Under the pieces are notes generated by a model, which did not search any database, was not told the origin of the DNA, and was given only the letters and a program-made list of their open reading frames with translations. From NCBI RefSeq assembly GCF_030441895.1, contig NZ_JARJAS010000007.1: 64,000 nt of DNA, one strand, 5' to 3'. Positions 27,853 to 36,480 of this stretch are shown here, in pieces (within the stretch, counting starts at the first letter, position 1; every line of letters begins with the position of its first letter). The DNA is from Enterococcus_D entomosocium (lineage in GTDB: Bacteria > Bacillota > Bacilli > Lactobacillales > Enterococcaceae). Position numbers and translations under genes: made by a program.

Positions 27853-28821
27853 TTAATAACTATGACCGGCAATCAGCGCTTTGGCTTGCTGATACAAATG
27901 AATTGCATATTTTCCTAACACATAGCAGACGACAATCACGGCAAAGCTTGTTTCAATAATCGTTAAGGCTTGTAGAAACCCAAATATCAGTGGGTGATTC
28001 GCAAAAAACAGCGCTGATTTGAACATAGCAGTCGCTGAAATCACAAGAGGAAACGTAAATGCCGCATAGCTTGGGTAAAAGCCGACTGCCAGCATGTTTT
28101 TCATATAAGCGACGACACAAAAATAAATCGTTTGTGACAATAACAGCATAAAGGCGACAAACCAAGCAGAGCCTTGTTCAAATACGGAAAGGTAACCTGC
28201 TAAGCAAAGAGAACCTGGTGCTGTTAAAATCGTGATCAAAGGAACTGCCGCACGTTCCGTCAGCTTCTGATGGACGATTCGTTTTAAAATAATCGGCAAA
28301 AGCGCAAAATACAATACCAATGCGATCCAGACGATCACTTCCCCCAGCTTTTTAAAAAAGACAGCAGAAGTATTGGGAATGACGCCAATACCGACGAAGG
28401 TAATAAACCAGCTCGGATAAATGTATTCCAGCGAAAGGTCGACAGGCAAAATATGCACGACAACAAAATAGATCATTAAAGCAAAATGTAAGCCGATAGC
28501 CCCCCACCAGAGCAGATCATTCACCACTGCATCGGGAATGACCCGTTCAAAAACAGTGGAAATCACCATCAGCGCCATCGTAAAGGTCGGCGCCACAGAA
28601 GCAACGATTGGGTTTTGCAACTCTGACATCGTGTGCTTAAATGTAAAGCATACTTTCAGAAGGAAGAGCCCCATGATGAAAATACCAAGGGTGCAAAACG
28701 CATTTCCAACCGTCTCCATTCCTTCTGAATACAATAAATTCCCCAAAGACACAGTGCCTAAAATCAAGCCACAAATCGGGATTGGCAATGAATGTAAAAA
28801 ATGCTGGATCGATGTTTTCAT
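27853..28821 (-). CDS. TDT family (TehA/SLAC1-type) transporter
   Basis: A 322-residue membrane protein with about ten helices, as in TehA/SLAC1 anion channels and Mae1 malate permeases. Near the N-terminus are LPIPICGLILGTVSLGN and a Phe-rich helix set (FTMALMVISTVFERV). Members move anions such as dicarboxylates, sulfite or chloride, and the substrate here is unknown. AAAGG lies eight bases before the ATG at 28821. A LysR regulator is divergently encoded 150 bp away and probably controls it. The linked dehydrogenase suggests organic-acid metabolism. Confidence 0.88.
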   Translation of the reverse strand: MKTSIQHFLHSLPIPICGLILGTVSLGNLLYSEGMETVGNAFCTLGIFIMGLFLLKVCFTFKHTMSELQNPIVASVAPTFTMALMVISTVFERVIPDAVVNDLLWWGAIGLHFALMIYFVVVHILPVDLSLEYIYPSWFITFVGIGVIPNTSAVFFKKLGEVIVWIALVLYFALLPIILKRIVHQKLTERAAVPLITILTAPGSLCLAGYLSVFEQGSAWFVAFMLLLSQTIYFCVVAYMKNMLAVGFYPSYAAFTFPLVISATAMFKSALFFANHPLIFGFLQALTIIETSFAVIVVCYVLGKYAIHLYQQAKALIAGHSY

Positions 28822-28971
28822 CAACTCATCCTTTCTAAACGTATGAAAATTTCAACTAAATTTGCTTTCTTTTTTCTCTACACTTATACTATAATCACCT
28901 GATAACTATTTGTAAAATTGTACTTTTAAATACTAATTATAAATATTATTAATAATAAAGGAGTCCCCAAA

Positions 28972-29826
28972 ATGATTGAATTGCTCAAAACCTTCATTGT
29001 TGTTTATGAAACGAGAAACTTTAGTCTTGCCGCCAAACAACTCTATAAAACTCAACCAACGATTTCCTTGCAAATCCAACGCTTAGAGGCCGAACTTGGC
29101 TTCAAACTTTTTGAACGTAAAGGAAAACAATTGATTTTACCCACCAGCCAAGCGGAGTTTTTGTATCCTCGTGTGGTCGAGTCTCTCCGCTCATTGTCCA
29201 CTATTTTTTCGCAAGCCAAAGACACCAAAAATTTTAAAACAGAGTGTGTGCTCGCTTGTTCGAATACGACCGCCGTCTACTTACTGCCCAGCATCATGGC
29301 GCAGCTGATTGAAGAATTTCCAACGTTTGCCTTTGAAATCAAAATCATGAATTCTCAAGAAGTAATCGATACCGTCGAATCAAACAAAGCCCATATTGGG
29401 CTGATAGAAAAATCAATCGTTTCGCCATTGATCCAAAAAGAATTCGTTTATCGCGATGAATTGGTGTTAGCAGGCAACCTCGCTTCTGATTTTTGGGTCT
29501 TGCGGGAAAACGACTCGGGGATGTACTACATTAACGAAACCTATCTGTACGCACAGCACTTGCATCCGCAAATCATCAAAGCCAATAACAGCGAAGTGAT
29601 TTTGTCCCTACTAAAACGAAACATCGGCAAATCGATCATCTCGAAACTTTCATTACCAGAAGAGTTGCCTTGGCAGGAACTTGATCCAGAGTACCGCTAT
29701 CGTGATCTTTTTATCATTCAGAATCGTCAGCGTGCGACGCCGGAGACCGGAGAGATTTATGAGGAGATTAAACGGCTGTTGTTGGAAAGGAATAGAGCTG
29801 CTGGTACTGGTGAATCGAGAAGATAA
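28972..29826 (+). CDS. LysR-family transcriptional regulator
   Basis: A 284-residue protein. The N-terminal winged HTH (FIVVYETRNFSLAAKQLYKTQPTISLQIQRLEAELG) is the LysR hallmark, and an effector-binding domain follows. GGAG lies at good spacing. It is divergent from the TDT transporter, and the 150-bp AT-rich space between them is where it would bind. Its inducer is unknown; an organic anion is a reasonable guess from the context. Confidence 0.92.
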   Translation: MIELLKTFIVVYETRNFSLAAKQLYKTQPTISLQIQRLEAELGFKLFERKGKQLILPTSQAEFLYPRVVESLRSLSTIFSQAKDTKNFKTECVLACSNTTAVYLLPSIMAQLIEEFPTFAFEIKIMNSQEVIDTVESNKAHIGLIEKSIVSPLIQKEFVYRDELVLAGNLASDFWVLRENDSGMYYINETYLYAQHLHPQIIKANNSEVILSLLKRNIGKSIISKLSLPEELPWQELDPEYRYRDLFIIQNRQRATPETGEIYEEIKRLLLERNRAAGTGESRR

Positions 29827-29831
29827 CAAAA

Positions 29832-29884
29832 TATCCTTTATACTGATTCTTAAGAAAATTTCTCAGAATCAGTATAAAGGATTT
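29832..29884. terminator. Bidirectional hairpin between convergent genes
   Basis: Perfect 18-bp arms ATCCTTTATACTGATTCT (29833-29850) and its complement (29865-29882) enclose a 14-nt loop, between the LysR gene and the leftward small gene. Confidence 0.7.
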
Positions 29885-29926
29885 CCATCAGACAACTTCG
29901 ATTTTTTGCAAAAAAACAAAATACAT

Positions 29927-30271
29927 TTATGCGACGTTAAATACTAAAGAATATCTCGTTTCCATACTTAAATCATACCCACATAGTTCTTTAAAATAGC
30001 TTTGATAGTCATTTTCAATGATACGGATAATTTCTTCGCTTGGTAGTTCTTCAAATTTAATCAATTCAACTAATAGGTTTAATTTTGCATCAATTCCCAA
30101 AATTCTTGGCAGCACACTCCAAAAATTTTCTTTTGAGATTTCATCAGTTAGTTGGTTTAAACGCCGCAACAAATCAATTAAATAGTCTTTCAAATCTTTT
30201 TCTTTTCTTGATGCATTCCCAAATTCTTTTTGATAATAGCTGCTATATTCTTCTTTCATTGTGAATAGCAT
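29927..30271 (-). CDS. Small helical protein, paralogue of the 2762-3127 gene
   Basis: A 114-residue soluble helical protein with the same core as the protein at 2762-3127 (ENFW, LGIDAKL, KELCGYDL and the C-terminal TRYSLVF). I do not know its function. GAGAGG lies upstream of the chosen ATG at slightly long spacing, and an internal ATG four codons on is possible. It is the first gene downstream of the giant-adhesin locus on the same strand, mirroring the position of its paralogue after the first WxL cluster. It may be an intracellular accessory of surface-protein loci. Confidence 0.72.
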   Translation of the reverse strand: MLFTMKEEYSSYYQKEFGNASRKEKDLKDYLIDLLRRLNQLTDEISKENFWSVLPRILGIDAKLNLLVELIKFEELPSEEIIRIIENDYQSYFKELCGYDLSMETRYSLVFNVA

Positions 30272-30860
30272 GATTCATAAGGTCCTCTCTATGTGATTAT
30301 TTCTTTCTAATGCGTTCCAAAAAATAGTGAACATTCTTTTGAAGCTAATAAAATGCATGCCTCTCGATAAAGTAGTTTAATAGGTGAGATAATGTATGAA
30401 TGATACTCTTGAAACCTCTTCTTTAAAAAAATTTCCAGATGTAATTTATGAAGAAGCGTCAATAGCCAATAAAAATCTCCTTCATTATGGGAGTCACTCT
30501 TGATCAACAAAAAAACGATCAAGATGTAAAAGTGATTTTAAACATGCTATTAACGTCGGATTCATTGAATCCCCCTTGAATCCGAACGAGTTGGAAAGAG
30601 AAGATCCCCCAAAGAATACTGATAACCGGCAGTCTACTATTAAACATTTTACTTTTATTTTACATCACTGCCGATACCACTAAGCATTCATTTTGAGCAA
30701 CTGACGTTCTTCTTTTAATACTTGTAAGACTTTTGATGTTAAGGTTCTATCGAGCATTTTCTCTTCCTGCTTTACTACCTTCATTTCCTTATTGACTCTT
30801 TTAGTTACACCTTTCCATAATAAGATTCATTCATCTTTTACTTACCTCTTTTATTATTGC
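30272..30860. other. Intergenic region with possible gene remnants
   Basis: Two leftward open segments occur (30307-30522 and about 30,680-30,820, the latter with a Lys/Glu/Leu-rich frame ending near 30,680). Neither has a convincing start. A loose inverted repeat CGGCAGT/ACTGCCG (30627-30673) may end the hydrolase transcript. Confidence 0.35.
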
Positions 30861-33032
30861 TTATTTCGGTGTGATATATTGAACCAACGAGGAACGAGCT
30901 AGATCATTGCCAATCACTCGGTAAGAAATCGTTGTACCACCATAAACGTTTGCTTCGGAAATTAAAATACCATTCGGTCCAACCGCTTCTACAAATGCGA
31001 CATGACCATACCTGGGATCCGACCCCGCTGTCCCGTGGCTGAAAGAAATCAAGGTCCCGGCTTTTGGGGTTCGACTAACTTGATAACCTAATCTAAGACC
31101 AGTAGTTCCCCAATCTCCCCCATTTCCCATGTAATCATCTACACGACCACCTAATTGTGCGACTCGATTAAATGCATACCAAGTACACTGACCTACAGGA
31201 TAAGAACCAGAAGTATTATAATCTTTCCCATTATAAGCTGGGAAAGTCATTAACTCCCGATATTCATTTGGAACTTCTTCCAATCCTTTAATGAAGACAC
31301 CACTTTGTTGTGATTGATCCTCATCGTATTGGGTCAACTCGTAAACAGCAATCAAAGAATTCAATTTCTGATTATAGCTAGTGTCTGTTGCATAGGTTCC
31401 GGTTAAAGCATCAGTTGCACGCAAATAGTTTTTTGCTTCTGAGCGCCAGACTGATTTATAAAAAGATGAATCGTGGGAAACGCCTCCGCGGATCAATGCA
31501 ATATAATCTGTTAACGATTCATCGTAACTTGGATAAACACGAAAAGCATCTTGAATTTCAATCATTTCGCCATTTCCTAAATCCTCTTTGGTAGTCATCA
31601 CTACTGCACCTTCTCGATAACTTCCTTTAATACCGAAAAGGTTATAATAGGGTGCCTTTGATAAAAGACTACTACCGTTGCCACTTTCTAAAATAGCTTG
31701 CGCAATCAATACTGAAGCAAAGACGTCATACTCTTGCCCTAGTTTCCGAGCTTTTTCACTAATTTGTTTGATAAATTCATGTGTAGCAGTATTAAATTGG
31801 AAATCAAGTTGTGCTGGATAATTTTTCACCAACTCTTTACCTACTTCAGTTAACTCTGGTGATTGCGCACGTTTAATCAATAATGAAATGTTTTCTTCAT
31901 CCCATTCTTCTTGATCGACCTGTTGATAGGACAGCTTCTCAAGATAAACCACTGAAGTCGCTGATTGATTTAAATCAACGTCTTCATTCACTTCATCTTC
32001 TTGAGATTCTTGTTCCAATGTTTCTGACATTTCTTGTGTACCAATTGTCCCATAATAATCGTTTCCTAGCCAAATTCCCAATAATTGATTCCCTTCCGCA
32101 GTTTCCTTATAGAGAATATCACCAGGCTGTAATGAATTATAGGTTGATTCTTTCATATCAAGATTTTCTAGATTTGTCGCCAGTACTTCGTTATAAAGTT
32201 CTTTCAGCCAAGTATCGACTTCTTTACTCTCTAAGTCATCTGCGCCAACCTGTCGAATTGTTTGATACACCAACGCAGCTTGCCAGGAGTGGTCAAAGCT
32301 AGCTAATAACGGTAATGTGAAACTCCCTAACGTTGATTCAGCCACTTCACTACTTCTAAATGCATCTGGAAGTTGATTCTCTGCACTATTGAGTAAACCT
32401 TCAAAAATAGTATCAATCTCTTGATCTGTAGCAGGTGGTCGAGTCACCGGAGCACTCTGTGGAAATGGATTAGCTCCTGAATCAGAACTTTGATCCTCTT
32501 GATTTGTTGAGGAAGTTGGTGGATCGGGCTGCACTGGTGCCTCAGAAGAAGGTGGTACTGTTTGTTCAGCTTCTGGTACTTCAGACGGAATCGTTTCTTC
32601 TATTGGGATATCTGGTTGCTGCGATTCTTCAGGTTTGTCTGACTCTTGTTCTTCAGTGTTTTCTTCCCCCAACTCTTCATCTTCCCAATGAGACTCTTCT
32701 GGAAAGTCGGTACTTTCATCGGAAGATTCACTTGACTCTTCTATTATTGGAACATAACCACTAGACAATTCGGTTTTGGAGCTGGTACTCATTGCTATAT
32801 TCGATGTTACATTAGACGCTTGTCGCATACTCGAAACTAACTCTATGTTGGGTTCTTGCAAATTAACATTCGATTGCTTCCTTTCCTTTGAGAAGGTGGA
32901 TTGGCTTGCGTCTTCTGATTTATCAGAAAGATGATCAGTTAAATTGCTTGCCAACAAAGTTGGTGTGGTAAAACTTTGTGCTGCTAATACACCTAGGCTG
33001 ATTAGTGTGATACCTATCTTCTTATTTTTCAT
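30861..33032 (-). CDS. Bifunctional peptidoglycan hydrolase: glucosaminidase plus CHAP
   Basis: About 723 residues. Signal peptide (KIGITLISLGVLAAQSF), a long Ser/Glu/Pro-rich linker to about residue 200, an unrecognised middle domain, then a FlgJ-type glucosaminidase (VFASVLIAQAILESGNGSS, YNLFGIKG). A C-terminal CHAP amidase/endopeptidase follows, with VGQCTWYAFNR giving the Cys and YGHVAFVE the His. It should cut both glycan and peptide bonds of the wall. The start at 33032 has GAGGAGG before it; the upstream ATG lacks one. It is the last gene of the adhesin locus, and may open the wall for the giant surface protein. This role is inference. Confidence 0.9.
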   Translation of the reverse strand: MKNKKIGITLISLGVLAAQSFTTPTLLASNLTDHLSDKSEDASQSTFSKERKQSNVNLQEPNIELVSSMRQASNVTSNIAMSTSSKTELSSGYVPIIEESSESSDESTDFPEESHWEDEELGEENTEEQESDKPEESQQPDIPIEETIPSEVPEAEQTVPPSSEAPVQPDPPTSSTNQEDQSSDSGANPFPQSAPVTRPPATDQEIDTIFEGLLNSAENQLPDAFRSSEVAESTLGSFTLPLLASFDHSWQAALVYQTIRQVGADDLESKEVDTWLKELYNEVLATNLENLDMKESTYNSLQPGDILYKETAEGNQLLGIWLGNDYYGTIGTQEMSETLEQESQEDEVNEDVDLNQSATSVVYLEKLSYQQVDQEEWDEENISLLIKRAQSPELTEVGKELVKNYPAQLDFQFNTATHEFIKQISEKARKLGQEYDVFASVLIAQAILESGNGSSLLSKAPYYNLFGIKGSYREGAVVMTTKEDLGNGEMIEIQDAFRVYPSYDESLTDYIALIRGGVSHDSSFYKSVWRSEAKNYLRATDALTGTYATDTSYNQKLNSLIAVYELTQYDEDQSQQSGVFIKGLEEVPNEYRELMTFPAYNGKDYNTSGSYPVGQCTWYAFNRVAQLGGRVDDYMGNGGDWGTTGLRLGYQVSRTPKAGTLISFSHGTAGSDPRYGHVAFVEAVGPNGILISEANVYGGTTISYRVIGNDLARSSLVQYITPK

Positions 33033-33171
33033 CTTAATACCTCCTCGCGCTTCATTCTCTCTTTCATTGTTTCTTGCTTTCCTATTTCTATTCAAATAAA
33101 CGCTTTTTTTTAAAATGTTAGATTATTACACAAAAATTTATCTATATTAAATATTCTTTGTTCTTAGTATT

Positions 33172-33246
33172 TTGCAACAGTTGACCATAAATGACCGATA
33201 TCCGATAAAAATGGTATGATTATCTTGTTTCTGTTGACTGTTGCAA
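33172..33246. promoter_or_regulatory. Inverted repeat in front of the wall hydrolase gene
   Basis: Perfect 10-bp arms TTGCAACAGT (33172-33181) and ACTGTTGCAA (33237-33246) span the space between the hydrolase gene and the coiled-coil gene. They could be an operator pair or a weak long hairpin. Confidence 0.35.
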
Positions 33247-33265
33247 GAATGCTCTTTCACAAAAA

Positions 33266-34783
33266 TTATTTGTATTCTTCAAAGTCATTAAATTGTAATT
33301 TATTATGTGCTAGCTGTTTTACTTTAAATTGCAAATCTTCAAAAAGATTTGTCACTTCGTCTTTTGTTTCATCTACGTCGAATAGAATCTCTTTTGCTCT
33401 CTCATGAATAGAACTAACACGTACTTCTGCTAATCGAATCATTTTATTGGCTTCTAACTGTGCTTCTTCGACAGTTCTTTTAGCTTTTCGTTTTGCGAAT
33501 GCTAATACTTCACCAATTTCCTCTTCGAACTCTTCTTTCTCTTTTTGCAACTTCTCTTTTTCTTTTGTTAATTTACTCAACTCTTTTTTTAATTCTTGAA
33601 CTTCTTGAATTTCTTCAAGTTCTGTCTCTAGTTCCTGAAGGTCCTGGATTGCTTTTGGAATATCTTTTTTTGTAATAACTAATTCTGCTATTTCTTTCTC
33701 AGAAAGCTTATCTTTCAAAGTATCAATCTCATGTTGTTTTTCTTCTAATTTTTCTTCATAGCTTTCTTCAACTTTGTTGATGGTTGCCTTTAACTGCTCT
33801 TTCTCGACCTGCCATTCATCATATCTTTTTTGTGTATCAGCAATAACATTGGTTAATTGGCTTTTTAGTTGTTCAATTCGATAATCTTCCGTATTTCCTT
33901 TTTCTAATTCTTCACTATTTAAATGATTAGGGCCGTATTGCTCTAATGATTGTGTTAATTCAATTACTTTTTGTGTTGCTTTATTTAGTTCGTGTGTAAG
34001 ATATTGGTTATCCTTCATACTAGTTTCGAATTTATTTTTTAACTCCTGATACGCTTCTTTTATTTCTGAATTTTTATTTTGATTTTCAATCTCTTCTAAT
34101 TTTGTTCTTAACTCTAGGTTTTGTGTATTCAATTCACTTTCAACCATATTTTTTTGACTAACCATTTCTTCTAACTTAGTTGAAAGTTCATTTTTTTCAT
34201 TTATTGCTTTTTGAAGTTCCTTTTCAGTCGTTTCCTTGACTTCAATAGCCAATCGTAATTGTTCCTTCAAATTACTTCCGTCTTTAGTCTCTTTGTTCTT
34301 TGATTCCAAGTCATTTTCAATTTTTTCTTTTTGGCTTGTAATCTCTTTTACTTTAGTTGAAAGTTCGTTTCTCTCTTTTAATGATTTTTGTAATTCCTTT
34401 TCAGTCGTTTCGTTTACTTCAAGAGCTAGTCGTAATTGTTCCTTTAAATTATTTCGATCTTCGGTAATCTTTTTTAAATTATTCTCCTGCTGCTTCTGGA
34501 TTTCTTTTATTGCGCTAAGATCATTATTTATTCTTTGATGGTTTTTCTTACTCATCTCTAGTTCTTGAAGCAAATTGTTCTTCTCAGCTACTAATGTATT
34601 GACCTTTTTTTCAAGTTGTTCAGTTCGCTCTTGTTTCTTATTGTTATTCTCCTGAGAGTGCTCTTTGACTAATTTATCGCTTTCTAACTCAGACTCAGTG
34701 TCATATAGATCAATAGACTCAACATTTACTTCTTGAATTTCATCTAATAATTTTTTGTAAAAACTTTTTTCTTTCTTAGCCAT
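33266..34783 (-). CDS. Cytoplasmic coiled-coil protein with DivIVA-like C-terminus
   Basis: A 505-residue protein, almost wholly coiled coil with Lys/Glu/Leu/Gln bias and no signal peptide or membrane helix, so it is probably cytoplasmic. Residues about 110-165 and 170-225 are a tandem duplication (NLKEQLRLALEVNETTEKEL against NLKEQLRLAIEVKETTEKEL). The last 90 residues (FAKRKAKRTVEEAQLEANKM) resemble the C-terminal half of DivIVA/GpsB-like scaffold proteins, without their N-terminal lipid-binding part. It overlaps the membrane protein gene by 8 bp and so probably acts with it. A scaffold for septal or polar export is plausible. Confidence 0.75.
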   Translation of the reverse strand: MAKKEKSFYKKLLDEIQEVNVESIDLYDTESELESDKLVKEHSQENNNKKQERTEQLEKKVNTLVAEKNNLLQELEMSKKNHQRINNDLSAIKEIQKQQENNLKKITEDRNNLKEQLRLALEVNETTEKELQKSLKERNELSTKVKEITSQKEKIENDLESKNKETKDGSNLKEQLRLAIEVKETTEKELQKAINEKNELSTKLEEMVSQKNMVESELNTQNLELRTKLEEIENQNKNSEIKEAYQELKNKFETSMKDNQYLTHELNKATQKVIELTQSLEQYGPNHLNSEELEKGNTEDYRIEQLKSQLTNVIADTQKRYDEWQVEKEQLKATINKVEESYEEKLEEKQHEIDTLKDKLSEKEIAELVITKKDIPKAIQDLQELETELEEIQEVQELKKELSKLTKEKEKLQKEKEEFEEEIGEVLAFAKRKAKRTVEEAQLEANKMIRLAEVRVSSIHERAKEILFDVDETKDEVTNLFEDLQFKVKQLAHNKLQFNDFEEYK

Positions 34784-35594
34784 TCGTTATTACTTCTCCT
34801 TTTTGCTCTACTTTTTCTTTGACTTCAGTCTTATTTTCATTTTCTTGCTCCACACTATCATCGCCCTTTTCAAGCAATTCTAGTTCACCAGAATTTGTCC
34901 TTAAAAATACTTCATCAGAAATCATAGTTTCTGTATCGCTATCAAAAATTTGAATGTTTGCCTGATTTAAAAAACTTATGTCTTGAACTTCGCTTAAATA
35001 AACTTCGATATTTTCCTGTATCTTTGGTAGATCTTGTTGATTATTTACTTCAATATAGATTGACAAAATTAAGTATTGTAAAGGTACATTATTAGTGATG
35101 ATTGACACAGTACGACCAAAATAGGGGGTAAGATCCCTGCCTATTTTTTCTTCATAAACAAAACGCTCTTCTGGCGTTATCTGTGCAAGGAGATCTTTCC
35201 AATCAATCTCAGAAAGACCAATACCTTCTTCCGGATAGCTATAGATTGATAGTTCCAAAAATTTTTCTTGTGCTTTTGATAATTCATCTACTTGTTTTTC
35301 TAGTTTCGTTAATTCTCCCGAAACATTTTCTACATACTTCTTCTCTTTCATTTGTAATGTTCCTAATGTAATTAGGCTAAGGAGCATTGTGGCAGTCACA
35401 CCTAAAATAATCCAGATATTTACACTTTGCTGTATTTGCTTAAAAACTATTAATTTTTTTTTTAGCAGCAAATCATTTCCAATTGCTAATTCTGTTTTCT
35501 TTAATTGTCGCTCTTTAAAAATCCTCCATGAGATGAGTATTAATAAGGCTATGCTCACGAGAAGCACAGATAAATAGATATACAATTTTTTCAC
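34776..35594 (-). CDS. Membrane protein of the adhesin locus, unknown function
   Basis: A 272-residue protein with two N-terminal membrane helices (YLSVLLVSIALLILISW and WIILGVTATMLLSLITLG), a predicted coiled coil (LTKLEKQVDELSKAQEKF) and a mixed domain, ending in an acidic Glu/Lys tail. With both helices near the N-terminus, most of the protein lies on one side of the membrane. The start is GTG with a poor ribosome binding site. It overlaps the coiled-coil gene and follows the sortase, so it could link the two at the membrane. Confidence 0.7.
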   Translation of the reverse strand: MKKLYIYLSVLLVSIALLILISWRIFKERQLKKTELAIGNDLLLKKKLIVFKQIQQSVNIWIILGVTATMLLSLITLGTLQMKEKKYVENVSGELTKLEKQVDELSKAQEKFLELSIYSYPEEGIGLSEIDWKDLLAQITPEERFVYEEKIGRDLTPYFGRTVSIITNNVPLQYLILSIYIEVNNQQDLPKIQENIEVYLSEVQDISFLNQANIQIFDSDTETMISDEVFLRTNSGELELLEKGDDSVEQENENKTEVKEKVEQKGEVITNG

Positions 35595-35660
35595 CCTATC
35601 TTAATTGAGTTTTTTGGTACACCGTCTGTTCCATTGGAAAAGTAAGCATTAATTTAATTT

Positions 35661-36386
35661 TTAAGTAGATTCAAAAAAATCATTATGATATTCCACTGTC
35701 TCTATCAATTCTCCTTGAATTACTAGTCTTCTTGTTCCTCTGGCATCATCACATGTCACAAGAGTAATCATCTTCCGATCGGGGATATCTTCAATTAAAT
35801 ACGTACTTTCTGGGTTTACGATTTCTTTAAAAGAAACACTGTAGATATAAACTCGTTCCAAGTCTGTTATGTAAATCAAATCATTGATTTCCACATGCTC
35901 TAAAGGCCTAAATAATAAGCTTCTACTTTCACTTCTATGACTTGCAAGACTATAGTTTCCCTCTCCCATAACTTGGTCTTGTTTCATAGTTCCTGCTCCA
36001 AAACTTAATGTAAAATCTGTTACTCCAAAAAAAATAGGTAAATCAATACCTACACTTGGAATTAAAATTGCGCCCATCGTCCTATCCTTAGCTATTGTTT
36101 CGTTATTTTCATCTAGCTGTAATCTGACAATCGAAGACAAACTTGTTAATGAGATTGACTCAAAATCAAAACTGTTTTCCTCACTGGGCTCATTTTCTAA
36201 TTCTGTTAATTTTTCATGATTCTCCTTCACTTGTTCCTTTGTCATATTTTCGATGGAAAACTGTTTTACATTCATATTAATGATTTGATTTTTTAGAGGA
36301 ACACTAAAAATAGCTATTGCCCCTAAAATTATTAAAAATACTATGAGTATATTGGATATATACTTCTTCAGCGTGTCTTTAGCCAT
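35661..36386 (-). CDS. Class A sortase
   Basis: About 241 residues with one N-terminal membrane helix (ILIVFLIILGAIAIFSV). The catalytic triad of sortases is present: His in NYSLASHRSES, Cys in TLVTCDDARG, and Arg in GTRRLVIQG. This matches class A enzymes, which join LPXTG proteins to the wall. It lies directly downstream of the giant LPQTG protein gene, separated by a terminator, and may be its dedicated sortase. An ATG at 36392 is also possible, but the one at 36386 has better spacing from GAGG. Confidence 0.92.
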   Translation of the reverse strand: MAKDTLKKYISNILIVFLIILGAIAIFSVPLKNQIINMNVKQFSIENMTKEQVKENHEKLTELENEPSEENSFDFESISLTSLSSIVRLQLDENNETIAKDRTMGAILIPSVGIDLPIFFGVTDFTLSFGAGTMKQDQVMGEGNYSLASHRSESRSLLFRPLEHVEINDLIYITDLERVYIYSVSFKEIVNPESTYLIEDIPDRKMITLVTCDDARGTRRLVIQGELIETVEYHNDFFEST

Positions 36387-36415
36387 ATACATTGACCTCT
36401 AAACTATTAATCCTT

Positions 36416-36457
36416 AAAATTGTTGATAGAACACGAAGAGTGTGTTCTATCAACAAT
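36416..36457 (-). terminator. Strong terminator between adhesin and sortase genes
   Basis: Sixteen-bp arms with core GATAGAACAC/GTGTTCTATC (36419-36434, 36442-36457) and a 7-nt loop are followed on the minus strand by TTTTAAGG. Confidence 0.75.
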
Positions 36458-36480
36458 CCAATTTTTATTTCTTTCTATTT

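Noticed and set aside
30307..30522. Leftward 71-codon open frame between the paralogue gene and the wall hydrolase
   Set aside because: No ribosome binding site, no recognisable motif, and AT-rich composition like the surrounding spacer.
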